From Ciborinia camelliae (Eukaryota; Ascomycota; Leotiomycetes; Helotiales; Sclerotiniaceae): a DNA stretch of 64,000 nt. The stretch lies in the NCBI GenBank assembly GCA_025890175.1, contig JANPYM010000007.1:1492209-1556208 (forward strand), in the 5' to 3' direction. Position numbers and translations under genes: made by a program. The notes beneath the pieces are model-generated. The model was not told the DNA's origin. It worked only from the letters and a program-made list of their open reading frames with translations, and did no database searches. The number at the start of each line of letters is the position of its first letter. Positions within the stretch are counted from its first letter, which is position 1. Of this stretch, positions 1 through 10,111 are shown piece after piece.

Positions 1-748
1 CTTCGTTTCTATAAGGTAACGAAGGGAAGATCGGATGAAAGGGGGGAGGTAGGGGGAGGGAAATAGATAGGCAGGCGTGGTATTCAAGATTTCCGGGTGG
101 GTTGCGAGGAAATGGAGCTGTAGCTGAATGGATGGATGGATGGATGGCTATGGCATACTTAATGATCTTACGGATGAGTGGAATGAAAAATCAAAATATA
201 ATACTTATTACATGAACCATTTTCCTGTGTGTTCTGCAATGTGAATTCTCTTCACTTTCTTCATTTGAATGCTCTTTCTTGATTTTGATTTTGATTTATT
301 TAGGTAATTATCTTATGGTTGTTTTCTCTCTTTCTTTTTTGTATGGATGTATGTATGGGTATAAGTATAGGTGGTGTTTATTCTCTCTCTCGCATCATTT
401 TTACCTTTACCTCTTACCTATCCTACCCACCCATACAAAACACCATCAGATAGGATAGCATAGCATAGGCCAGCCACCAAAACTTCAATATGTGTAGGTA
501 CCTACCCACTTAGGTAGGTAGGTAAAATGATTGGATAATACTGGGCACCTAGATACCTACCTAGATCGAATGATTGAGAGATTGAAGTGCCCAGATAAAG
601 TGAGGTGTGTGAAGTAAAACAAAATTGAAGGAAACTCAAGGAGGTAAATTCAAGGATTTGAAATATCTGTCCGGGTTCATTCCTAGACTTGTGGTTTATT
701 TGGTGGAGGGGGGGGAGGAGGGGAGGAAGAGAAAGGAAGAGGAGGGAA
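1..748. other. AT-rich spacer, no gene seen
   Basis: No plausible coding frame is visible. It holds a (GGAT) microsatellite at about 126-148, a cluster of TAGGTAGGTACC-type palindromic motifs at about 495-565, and a strongly purine-rich stretch from about 700 onward that runs into the assembly gap. Confidence 0.6.
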
Positions 749-850
749 GGAAGGAGGGGAGGGAGGAGGAGGGGAGGAAGGAAGATTTAGTATTNNNNNN
801 NNNNGGAAGGAGGGGAGGGAGGAGGAGGGGAGGAAGGAAGATTTAGTATT
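749..850. other. Assembly gap (10 N) flanked by identical 46-bp copies
   Basis: Ten N lie at 795-804. The 46 bases before the gap (749-794) are identical to the 46 after it (805-850), a purine-rich run ending in GATTTAGTATT. The simplest reading is that two contig ends overlap here and were not merged, so the true sequence probably has one copy. A real tandem duplication of a low-complexity tract cannot be excluded. Confidence 0.9.
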
Positions 851-1099
851 TTAATTTCTTTTCTACTCTACTCTCCTCTCCTCTGTTCTTCTTATTCATC
901 TATAGAGATACCTAATAAAGAATAAATAGCAAAGAATACCTGGAAGGGGTAGGTACCTAGGTACTAAGTAGGTAGGTAAGATTTAAATATAGCAATTCGA
1001 AGATTTTCATCTTGGTGTTATTACCTACCTAGTAGTGTTGGAGGAAGATAGATATTTGGAGGTTTTTGATTTCTCGATTCTTCTTGATTATATAATCCG

Positions 1100-2850
1100 A
1101 TTCTGTAACTATAGATGTGCAACAAACCCTTTTTGGGTGGTAAAAGGTGTTGATTGGGCAATTTAGTGATTGGGGAATTGGGGAAATGAGATTCGAATTT
1201 GGAAGAGTGAAGAGAAGTGAAGTTTTGATGCACCAGCAGTTCAAGGTAGATCTTCCTAGGTATCTATCTTGATAAAGAGGAAAAGAAGAAGAAATTCAAA
1301 TTTTTAGTTCTCCTCATCCTCCGCCATTCAGAATCCAATAGTCAATATTGAAGCTTTTCATTTTGATATAGAAAGACTTTTGAAGGGAATATTTTCAGAT
1401 GCAAATTTTGTAGACATGCAACAAAACTTTTGGGAAGTTTGTAGAGGTGATGTGATTGGGGAAAGAGAATGAAGGAAGGGAATAGAATGGAAGTGATATG
1501 AAGTGATGTTTAAGTGAATGAATGAATGAATAGATCTTGGATTGACATTCCATATTTTTCTTTTTATTGATAGAAAAACCGTTTCGATTCTATTCTCCTC
1601 ATTCAATAGTATTTTCAAGAAATTCAAAATCAGAAAGTAAATATGAAGCTTTTCGATTTGGTATAGAATGCCTTTTAAAAGAGATATCTCAAGATCTTAT
1701 TTTTGTAGATGTGCAACAAAACTTTTGAGAATCTTGAACGAGCGATGTTATTGGGGGATTGGGTGAAATTAAAGTGAATGGAGAATGAGAATGAAGTTAG
1801 AGTGAGAGTGAAGTTTAAGTAAGTGAATGGATGGATGGATGATGTTATTTTCGAATAGAAAGAGCATCTCAATTCTATTTTTCTCCTCTTATAGTATCTT
1901 CAAGAAATCTAGAATTCAATCTTGAAAATGAAGCTTTTGGTTTTGGTGTGGAAGGTCTTCTGGAAAAGATATCTCGAGATCTGATATTTGTAGATATGCA
2001 ACAAAACTTGAAGGACCTTGAAGAAGCGACATGATTGGGACAAGGGAGTAGGTGCAGTGTGTTGATATATTGAGTGAATGTTTGAATCTGAATAGAAATC
2101 ATGATATTGAGATATTTGGATGATTTGGTGATTTGGCAAGGAGAGAGTTCTTGAATGTTGATCTCCTCATCTTAGAGGTTTGAAGACAATAGAATGAAGC
2201 TTTTCAATTTGGTATAAGAGGGCATTTTGAGAACTATCTCGAGATTCATATTTTGTAGATATGCAACAAAACTTTTGATGCTTTTGAGGGGGGAAGATGA
2301 TTGGAGAAATAGAAGATACTGGAATGGAATTGAGTGAAGTGAAGTGTGTTGATATCTTGGAGTGAATGGGCAGAATGAATAGAGGCAACATGATATTGAA
2401 ATATTTTGGTGAAAGAACTATTCAATTTGTATCTCCTCATCTTGAAGCTTTCTGGGTGGAATGAGGAAGAAAATGAAGCTTTTCAACTTGGTATAAGCCC
2501 TCGTTTTGGAAACTATCTTGAGATCAGAAAATACGAGATGTGCAACAAAACTCTTGAACTCTGAAGAAGGCGAGGTGATTGGGCGGGAGAAGAGTGAAGG
2601 CTGTTGAAGTGAATTAATGGTAAAGGTGATAGATGTAGGGACGATTAGATTGAATATTCTTGAGAAGAGGGTTTTTGGATTTGATCTCTTCATCTTGAAG
2701 CTGTGAGAATGAAATGAAGCTTTTGGATTTGGTATAAAATGAGATTTTGGGAAGTATCTTGAGATCAGAAAATATGAGATATGCAACAAAACTTTTGAGG
2801 TTATGAGGAGCACGAGATTATTGGAGGGAGAAAAGTAGTGTGGAGGGTGA
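1100..2850. repeat. Diverged tandem array, unit about 240-295 bp, six clear copies plus one degenerate
   Basis: Six units begin with GAAGCTTTT at about 1350, 1645, 1930, 2196, 2475 and 2716, so spacings are 295, 285, 266, 279 and 241 bp. Each has TTGGTATA (or a variant) just after, then a TATCTCGAGAT-like block, then GATATGCAACAAAACTTTTG about 65 bp in, then a motif ending in GATTGG. A more degenerate copy of the GCAACAAA block lies near 1114. The spacer between cores varies much more than the core of about 90 bp. The minus strand can be read as peptides, but the frame changes between copies and stops intervene, so I do not call it protein-coding. Function unknown. Confidence 0.8.
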
Positions 2851-3165
2851 GGTTTAAATGGAGTGAAGGGGGAGTAAATAATGAAACTGGGGAAAGGTGA
2901 AGGTATTGAGAGTTTTGATGTTGGAGAGTGAAGATATTTCTGCAAAAAATTGCCAGGAATGTTTTTGATCGAATACACAGAGGATCAAACTTCAAGGGAC
3001 AGTCGAGTATTAGAGTGACTAGGTCTTGGGTCATGAATGCTGATATGACTATGATATTGAATCAAGTACCGGTGTGAAAGCTTACTAGCAAGAAGTCATT
3101 GAACGAAGTGATTATATTGATTTGCTAGCGCTGCAGGAGAGCAGTTAATACTAAAGGCTATGCTC

Positions 3166-4182
3166 TTACTCTGCTACACCAACCATTCTTAAAGAGTCAA
3201 GCCAAAGTTTGTATTCTTTTTCTTCATCGAAGGCATGCTTTGCATATCCCGGGACATCAGGAAAATGATCATGCCCCCGATCGGAAGGATAAAGCCCGGC
3301 CACCTCGCAGTTCTCTAGATACACTCCACCCTTGCTCTCAAATTCCTTTCCAATTGCAGCTAACACAGTAGTCGCAGCACCTTGCTCCAGACTTTTCATC
3401 GTTTTCTTCACTACCTCCGTGGCAGCATAATCCGCTGCTTCTTTAGGGTCAAGATGTCTCTGAATCCCGGATTCCATTGCCCCCGGCATCAATGACGTTG
3501 CATGTAGCCCTTGTGAACCGTAGCGACGGTCAATCTCGTTCGCCATGTAAATGTTCGCTGTCTTTGATTGTGAATATGAGCCCCATAAGTCATACTCTTG
3601 CGGCCTCTTGATGTAGTTGTAATCATCAAGTCTGAGACCCCCGCCACGATGTCCTGAGCTGGAGACAACAACCACGCGCGAATTAAATGATGACGAAGCA
3701 GAAGACAACAGTGTCTCCTTCAGTAATTGAAAGAGTAGGAAGTGTGCAACATGGTTGACTCCGAATTGTGTTTCGAACCCATCCCCTGTCGTAGTATAGT
3801 CTTGAATTGCCATGACTCCAGCGTTACACACCAAAACGTTCAATTTGGAGCTCTTTCCCAGGAACCTTTCCGCGCCCAATCTCACTGCAGCTAATGAGCT
3901 CAGGTCCATTTCAAGAATCTCGACTCGGCCCGGTTCTAAGATGTTCACGAGTGCTTTCTCAGCAGTGGCGGTATTCCGTGCCGTTAGATACAGTGTCGCC
4001 CCTGTGGTAGACAGAGCTTTAGCAGTTTCGACTCCAATTCCTGAAGAGCAACCGGTGACGAGGAAGACTTTCCCAGCAAGTTTTCCAGTTAGATCCTCAT
4101 CCTGCACAATCTGCAATGCGGTTGGACGTGCATCACCTGGTCCATTGGTTGATTTGTGCGCCTCTGTCCACTTTGAAGGCAT
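3166..4182 (-). CDS. Short-chain dehydrogenase/reductase (retinol dehydrogenase-like)
   Basis: Single-exon gene of 338 residues on the minus strand with an ATG start. It has a classical SDR fold: the dinucleotide-binding glycine motif TGCSSGIG at residues 43-50, NAG at 120-122, the catalytic serine in VVSSSGH near 175, and the active-site YSQSK with Tyr203 and Lys207. Length and order match the fungal SDR group related to retinol dehydrogenase and WW-domain oxidoreductase, NAD(P)-dependent enzymes acting on alcohols, ketones or lipophilic substrates. The substrate cannot be read from the sequence. There is no signal peptide. It lies beside the decayed accessory-gene island but is itself intact. 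Confidence 0.92.
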   Translation of the reverse strand: MPSKWTEAHKSTNGPGDARPTALQIVQDEDLTGKLAGKVFLVTGCSSGIGVETAKALSTTGATLYLTARNTATAEKALVNILEPGRVEILEMDLSSLAAVRLGAERFLGKSSKLNVLVCNAGVMAIQDYTTTGDGFETQFGVNHVAHFLLFQLLKETLLSSASSSFNSRVVVVSSSGHRGGGLRLDDYNYIKRPQEYDLWGSYSQSKTANIYMANEIDRRYGSQGLHATSLMPGAMESGIQRHLDPKEAADYAATEVVKKTMKSLEQGAATTVLAAIGKEFESKGGVYLENCEVAGLYPSDRGHDHFPDVPGYAKHAFDEEKEYKLWLDSLRMVGVAE

Positions 4183-5299
4183 ATTGTTTGTAATTTATCA
4201 AGAAAGGTGGGCGTAAGAAAAACGATGACAGTATTGGAATTGAGACAAAATTTATTACGGGGAGCATAGAGGTTTTATGTAAAAGCTCATATGCCTCATT
4301 GCTATCCATTGCCCGAAATCGGGCGTCATTTGGTACCTATCAGCACCAACAAATGCAACCGTCCTCATTAAGGAAGTCAGGCTCTAGAGGACTTGAAGGA
4401 TTTGAAGACAATTAGAAATTGTGAGCGGGGTAATCAGGCGAAAAAAAAAAGCCTGGGTACCGATTGGATGTATTGCACGAATGTTGTAAGCCCTGTGTTT
4501 CATTGACTTGTAAGCGGGGTAACTGGCAATGTACCTGCACCCAATGCAGCGAGTGTCGTACGCTTTGGGGTTGCATTGAGTTGTAACCTGAGCACTGTTA
4601 TAATCTATTGACTTTTTTTTAACAATTGAGCTGAAATATCTTCCACTCGGCATTAGATTGTTAAAAATTAACCCTAGCTGGTTTATTTCCTAACATCTCT
4701 CTTCTTCAATCCAAGCCTAATCAGCCCTGCTTGTGTTCTCGCAGTCTGCCTCGCCAAATCACCCCTTAACCCCTCCTTTTTATTCGGTTACAATACATAA
4801 CGCCACTCTCATTTTCAGTGAGATATGCAGTACGAACTGGATTGTCGTCTGAATCTCTGCTGTCGTCCGGTTAATTCCAGATTTCTCGATAGTACTCTTA
4901 CTTTTCAGTTCTCCAATGGATTTGCACGTTTACTTCTTTTTCTTGCAACTCAACTTGAGACTAAGCCAATTAGTACACTATGTTTCAAGAAGCCACAAGT
5001 TCCTATAATCCACGATCAATTGTGGATACTCGGACTCAACCATGGCGAAGTTGGTGGCCTGTCAAATCCCAAAATGGTGCTGAACTCCAGCCTGACGCCG
5101 AAGATGTAAACTTCAATGAAGGTAAAAACTCAGTACTTTTGGATACTTCAAATGATGCTCCTTGGGTCATATGGAAATTCGATAATGACCAACCATGGAC
5201 GAAACCATGGGCTCACTGGCCATTAAGTTGGTCCCCAAATTATTGTTAAAACCGAACAATATCCCTCTCTGATTTCCACTCCAATGTTGGGAAATAGAT
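4183..5299. other. Spacer upstream of the SDR gene and before the oxidase remnant
   Basis: About 4980-5247 (+) is an open stretch rich in Trp and Pro codons that ends in a stop. I do not recognise it; it may be a remnant linked to the pseudogene downstream or chance. The remainder is the SDR promoter side and AT-rich spacer. No intact gene is seen. Confidence 0.45.
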
Positions 5300-6404
5300 G
5301 GCAATGCTCAGGTTGCGCCTGAGCCAGTGCATGATCCGACATTCACCTCGGAGTCTTTACAGCATCAATCGCCAGATGCAATATCCGCCTATCGACCTTT
5401 TCGTACAACTTCCATTGTCCAATTTTTCAAACAAAACCCTGGCCATGAAAAAGAGAAACCCTACGCATGCAGAGTTCCGGTATCCTCAGAAAGTCGGCTG
5501 CAATCTAATTTTGAGGGTAATTGGTCCCAGATTATGCTCACAGATGTCCGAGGGCATGAAGATCTTTTTACTCTTGATGTAGACGGGTTCGAATGGTTAC
5601 AACATATCTCTAAGATCAATGTTCTTGAATCCTCCTTCGATGTACATTTGTACATGCAAGAAATGTCAGAGTTCTTTCGAGGACAGTTCCACAGCCAGAA
5701 AGTCTTCATATATGATTATGTTCAGACGAGCCCAAGCCCTGCAGATAGAAAGTCTGGCTTCAGCGATGTCACAAGAAGAATCCCTTGTGGTAAGTTGTCC
5801 TTGACTATCCCGTCTCGGACCGTTGGCAATTTTGAACGGGGAAGAAAAATCAGACCAGTCTCCGCGGTCCGCAATAGGACGAATCAAACTTCACATGGGC
5901 GATGATGCAGAAGACCTTTTGAAGAGGCGCTGCAGAATATCCAGGTACGGAAGACTAAGTATACGCGAAACTCAAATTAACGGTAATAAAGACTCTGGAG
6001 GCCGTTGTTGCCAGTCATCGAAACGTATCGCTTGGCAGCCTGCACCTTTACCTCTGTTCTTCCGAGTGATATAGTTGCCCTGGATGTTGTATATCCGCAT
6101 TACGCAGAAGAATCATATGAAATATACCCTCAACCTTCCCACAGGTGGTATTGCAAATCTGCCATGACACCTAATGATGTCATGCCGATAAAGCTGTTTG
6201 ATAACAAAATGGAGGACAACACCGCTTTTTGTAAGTTCAATCCATTCCGAACTTCCTGGTGATAGAAAGATACGCTGGGTAGTTGCTATCTCTTCTGACC
6301 TCTTCGGAAAAGATGCACCCCATGGAAGCTGGAGAGATCCAAAAACGAGGAAGGATGCTCCGCCTAGAAGAAGCATAGAGCTGCGCTGTATGGTTTTTGG
6401 ATAA
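5300..6404 (+). pseudogene. Broken CmcJ/AsaB-like oxidoreductase (hydroxylase/desaturase family)
   Basis: The pieces fit this fungal secondary-metabolism oxidase family in order but in different frames. About 5327-5780 gives the DVRGHEDLFTLDVDGFEW block and the following Y-x-E-M-x-E-F-like region. About 5870-5940 gives the RIKLHMGDDAEDLLKRR block. About 6040-6230 gives DIVALDVVYPHYAEESYEIYP, SHRW and KSAMTPNDVM. About 6298-6404 gives the PPRRSIELRCMVFG tail before a stop. GT donors near 5791 and 6231 look like old introns. Between the second and third blocks, where the family has a conserved WRP segment, the sequence is scrambled and out of frame. There is no clear start. Family members act in clusters such as aspergillic-acid synthesis; no intact cluster remains here. 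Confidence 0.75.
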
Positions 6405-6730
6405 TACAACCCCTTAGAAAAAGCTAGGGTTGTGACATGAGCCTTCGCCTTCATTATCGCGTACTTTCTTTTGTATGGAATGTATCCAGGTGGCTGTCGG
6501 TAGCTTTCTTAGTTTGTTTCACAGTTTTACGGCCTTGAACTTCTTTAGTTTATTAACCATTTGTAGCAGAACGTACGCAAATGTGCACTAGAGTATCAAG
6601 TAAAGTTTCATTCTACCAGGACATACTGCATTGCACCAAGAGGGATGCGAATCTGTGAAATTACCTATAGGCTCAAAAGACTTTGCCTTCAGGTAGAAAG
6701 TCTGGAGTGCCGCCCAGTGAGCCAAACACA

Positions 6731-7639
6731 TCACCAATATAGTTCTTGTGCTGTCATGACATACACAGCACTATTAGATGTGTATGTCTTGACGACCTTT
6801 TCCATACATTCGCAAAGAAGCTTTCCATGCCAGAATGTATTTGAGGAGGCAACGTCTCCTTCAATGATGCTTAGATTGAGCGTGGCAGCACGATAAACCC
6901 CATTGAGAGATCCCGAATATAACGCTCGATGCTCTGCAGCTGCGGAAGAATCTTCTAGGGTTGCAGTCTGTGCGAATGAGATGGAGGCCTGTCGTAGAGC
7001 ATCATTCAGCTCGTAGACCTCTGGGCCATGTACAATTCTAGGGAAAGAATCCCGAGATTCTGCTCCCATTGGGACATAGCCACTACTCCATGTTGATGGA
7101 ATCTCCCTTCCATCCAATTCTAATTGGGTATCTACTTGAACAGTAAATTTGGCAAAGCAACAGCTCCAATGGTGCCAAATTTAGGATTGACACCTGCAAT
7201 ATGGTGTAAACAAGAAGTATGTTGCCGAGAAGTCAAACAATGTCGATGATGTGAGCGTCGCAACGGACAAGGCAGTATTAATTACTAATTCCATCGTCAG
7301 TTGTGAAGAGGGCGTCGATCATTAAAACCATTATAGGCCGTTCCAGTTACTAATAAGCATACAGATTATCCTCCGTGAAGAAAATCTCATTGTATCCTCG
7401 CGAGAGACCTGGCAAAGCAATCTTCTGACTGCATTTGAGTTCACTTTTATCCGAGAGCCAATTTTCCGCTTCTTTTCCGAACTAGGAAGAGCGATTAGTA
7501 CAGCGCCCAGATTACTAGGTAATTTATGAATGATTTTTACCATGGCGATGATGCATATTTTCGGTGCATCCTTTTCGGTCGGGACTGGCTTGAAAATTCC
7601 GACAAGGCTCTGCAAATACTGAAAAACTTCAGAAACCAT
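6731..7639 (-). pseudogene. Broken purine nucleoside permease (NUP family)
   Basis: Read on the minus strand, the fragments follow the NUP family order. About 7639-7520 holds an N-terminal piece with APKICIIAM. About 7300-7230 gives INTALSVATLTSSTLFDF and TYFLF. About 7195-7150 gives VNPKFGTIGAVA, then after a frame change FAKFTVQVDTQLELDG. From 7117 to 6731 one long frame gives REIPSTWSSGYVPMG, VYELNDALRQASISFAQ, DVASSNTFWHGKLL and YVMTAQE. The family has about 350-400 residues; here several frame changes, stops and a scrambled stretch (about 7520-7310) break it, and the C-terminus after TAQE is lost. Intact members take up purine nucleosides. I judge this a decayed gene. Confidence 0.72.
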
Positions 7640-8030
7640 AACTTCTCATGTAACTGCTCCTATCAATCGATATTGTTTGGACCTGGGCAAGGGAGGCTCT
7701 GCAGCTTAGAGGCGGGATAGTAACGTGAAATGTGATTGTACGTGGTGGTTGTACGTGGTTGTAGATATTGGGGGTTAATCTGAAACGAAGTAACATTGGA
7801 AAAGGAGAAGAGAAGGACACCTGATAAATAGAACCTTAGGCGTCAGAGATCACTTATGATGGCAAGCATTTGATTTGATGGATGCTGCGACGAAGACTTA
7901 TTACCTCAGTGATGCGGACTTAGAGATTGTGGCTTGCTCAGAGCAACTTAAAAATTGTTCGGTTAGTAAAACACCCAGTATGAATATTCGTCACCCAAAC
8001 ATAGGGCGCTGAAGCTAAACTTTGGGAAAG
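7640..8030. other. Spacer between the permease and NB-ARC remnants
   Basis: No recognisable gene. A short open stretch begins near 7879 (+) but matches nothing I know. This is the 5' side of both neighbouring broken genes, which point away from each other. Confidence 0.4.
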
Positions 8031-8900
8031 AATATCCTTCACAAAGGACATGCAGACAAGAACACATTGATATTACCCGTGTGTCAAGCTGCTATTTCAC
8101 AGGTCGGACTAGTGTGCTTACATCGATCAACCAACATTTCTGCACTCCGAATATCTCGTCTCCCAAAGTTGCCGTGTTGATAGGCCTTGGTGATATTGGT
8201 AAAACTCAAGTTGCTTTGCAACATTTCGAACGCAGGAGGTCAACTTATTCCATCGCACTATTCATCGAGTGTAATAGCAAACAACAATCAATCGCCGCGT
8301 TCGTACAATTTGCCCATTTGGTTGTCGATGTATATCTGCGCCAGTTCCCTGAAAGTAACCATATTGAGGCTGTGAAAAGGCTGGGCTTTTCAGCACTTCT
8401 TGACACGCAGGGTAGTCAATTTATGGCAGAGAATCAGATGCGCATTGTGAGAGCGGTCAAATCCTGGTTAGGGAGGCAAAAAGAAAGGTTTCTGGTAATA
8501 TTTGACAATGCTGATGACCCGGCTGGGGTAGATCTGAGCGAAATCACTCCTCGTGGGGGCAATGGGGATATTATCATCACCACACGAGATGCAGAAGCGA
8601 AGGTATTTGGTCGTTCAATTTTTATCGAGGAAATGTCACCAAAAGAAGCGTTTGATTTACTTTCTCGAGTATCAAACAGGAGTATCAAACAGGAATTTCA
8701 ACACTCAGGAGCTCGTAGAATCAGCTGAAGACATTGTAGAAGTTCTTGGCTACCTCCCTCTTGTTATAGACCAAGCAGGAGGTTATCTATCAAGTGCGGA
8801 TTGCGACCTTAATGGGTTTTTACGAACTTATGATTGTCTGAATCCAGATCCAAACAATGAAGACCTCTTCATTGTGGTGGGAATATTCAAGGTAACTTGA
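8031..8900 (+). pseudogene. Truncated and frameshifted NB-ARC (NLR-like) NTPase
   Basis: The frame is open without a clear ATG from about 8031. It carries the fungal NLR pre-NB motif CYFTGRTSVL, a Walker A GLGDIGKT near 8193, a Walker B-like FLVIFDNADDP near 8490 and the GDIIITTRD block near 8565. The frame then breaks at 8667-8692, where the 13-mer GAGTATCAAACAG occurs twice in tandem. After this the +1 frame continues the family with EDIVEVLGYLPLVIDQAGGYL, the GLPL-type motif, to 8900. No TPR, ankyrin or WD40 repeats follow, so the sensor half is missing. Intact members are STAND NTPases linked to heterokaryon incompatibility and non-self recognition. Confidence 0.85.
8667..8692. repeat. 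13-bp perfect tandem duplication causing a frameshift
   Basis: GAGTATCAAACAG at 8667-8679 is repeated exactly at 8680-8692. Thirteen bases is not a multiple of three, and the NB-ARC family signature moves to the other frame exactly here, so the duplication is the direct cause of the break. Confidence 0.93.
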
Positions 8901-9979
8901 ACCTGAGAGACTTTAATTATCAGAGTATTCTAACGTATATCTTTCAGAAAGCATAAAATCAAAAAACAACGGCAGATCATTATTGAAGGAAGAGATTAAC
9001 AGATATCAGTACGCTGGTACATCGTTTTCCGAACGCTCAATAAGAGGTGCATAAAGCGGAATTTAAAGATTATTGTGCACAAAAATTTACTCTCTAGGAT
9101 GTGGCTAAAACCTCAATATATATAATATATATATCCATCCAATGGTCCTCGATCAAAAGCGTTTAATAAAAAGAACCTCGATCAATCAATTTTGCTATGA
9201 GTATGGAACTATGGCATGGTCGGACCAATACCTTGATTCCCCTATAGACCAAACTGTAGAGGTTTGTAGCACGGAGTGTAATCTGCCAATAGTCCGGAAT
9301 AGCAGACCTGATGTGTAATAAGCTTCCAATGTCCAAAAGGTTGTAAATTCTCTTAAAAATGAGTTGTCTGTTTCCACGGATTGAATGTTCCAGATAGATA
9401 GACTGCCTCAACTTTCAAATGGTCTTATGATATAAAAAACCATTGGAAAAATCGAGAATAAACTTGTCATCGGACTGCAGTCCAGATTATTGAAGGTCCT
9501 GTGTACTTGGTAGCAACACCAATTCAATTCCACCGTGTTTGAAGCACAACACTCCAAAAAAAATATACCGCAAGCTCAAACCTTAAGCTTATATATACAT
9601 CACAATCCATTACCCAGCCTCAACTAATAAGGTATTAAGTAGGTGGTGAGGTGGCTGGGAGAGAATGAAAAGATTTCGAGCTGATTCAAGAGCAAACCAA
9701 GCCTTGAAATGGAGATTCGGAAGGGGTTGGGAATTTGGTGATGAGAGCGAAGCTGTCATCATGAGATGAAGATATCGATGAAGATAAACAGTACTTACTT
9801 AGACAATATAATGTTCTCTTCGTCCTCTCAATACCTACCTATCGGATAAGTAACCTTGAAGAGTTGAGAGTTGATGTTATTAGCAAAACTCCCATGTGGG
9901 GTAACTCCCAATACTTCCTCTCCACTATCATCTCACCTCAATATATATTGAAAACCCGCCACGGTCTACAACAATAAAC
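8901..9979. other. AT-rich spacer, no gene seen
   Basis: No coding frame with family resemblance. It includes a TA-rich run near 9117-9135. The NLR leucine-rich, TPR or ankyrin part that might be expected here is not detectable. Confidence 0.5.
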
Positions 9980-10091
9980 GGTGAGATGGCCGAGTTGGTC
10001 TAAGGCGCCAGGTTAAGGTTCTAGCTTAACACAAGATTGTTTCAATCTCCTGGTCTGGAAACAGGCGTGGGTTCGAATCCCACTCTCATCA
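9980..10091 (+). tRNA. tRNA-Leu (anticodon AAG) with a 29-nt intron
   Basis: The acceptor stem GGTGAGA pairs with TCTCATC (one G-T wobble), with discriminator A at 10091. The D-arm region holds the box A-like TGGCCGAGTTGGTCTAAGG. The anticodon stem CCAGG (10008-10012) pairs perfectly with CCTGG (10049-10053). The loop reads T-T-A-A-G-G, so the anticodon is AAG at 10015-10017. The intron lies one base 3' of the anticodon at the canonical position, 10019-10047. A long variable arm, as expected for Leu, precedes the T-arm GTGGGTTCGAATCCCAC. The mature length is 83 nt before CCA. Confidence 0.95.
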
Positions 10092-10097
10092 ATATTC

Positions 10098-10111
10098 TTT
10101 TGCTTATTTTT
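10098..10111 (+). terminator. RNA polymerase III terminator of the tRNA
   Basis: A T4 run at 10098-10101 and a T5 run at 10107-10111 follow the tRNA 3' end within 20 bp on the coding strand, the usual pol III stop signal. Confidence 0.7.

Noticed and set aside
2418..2978. 186-residue minus-strand frame in the tandem array
   Set aside because: The frame is not kept between repeat units; each unit reads in a different frame with stops.
4384..4653. 89-residue minus-strand frame
   Set aside because: Low-complexity and in the SDR promoter region; no resemblance to any family.
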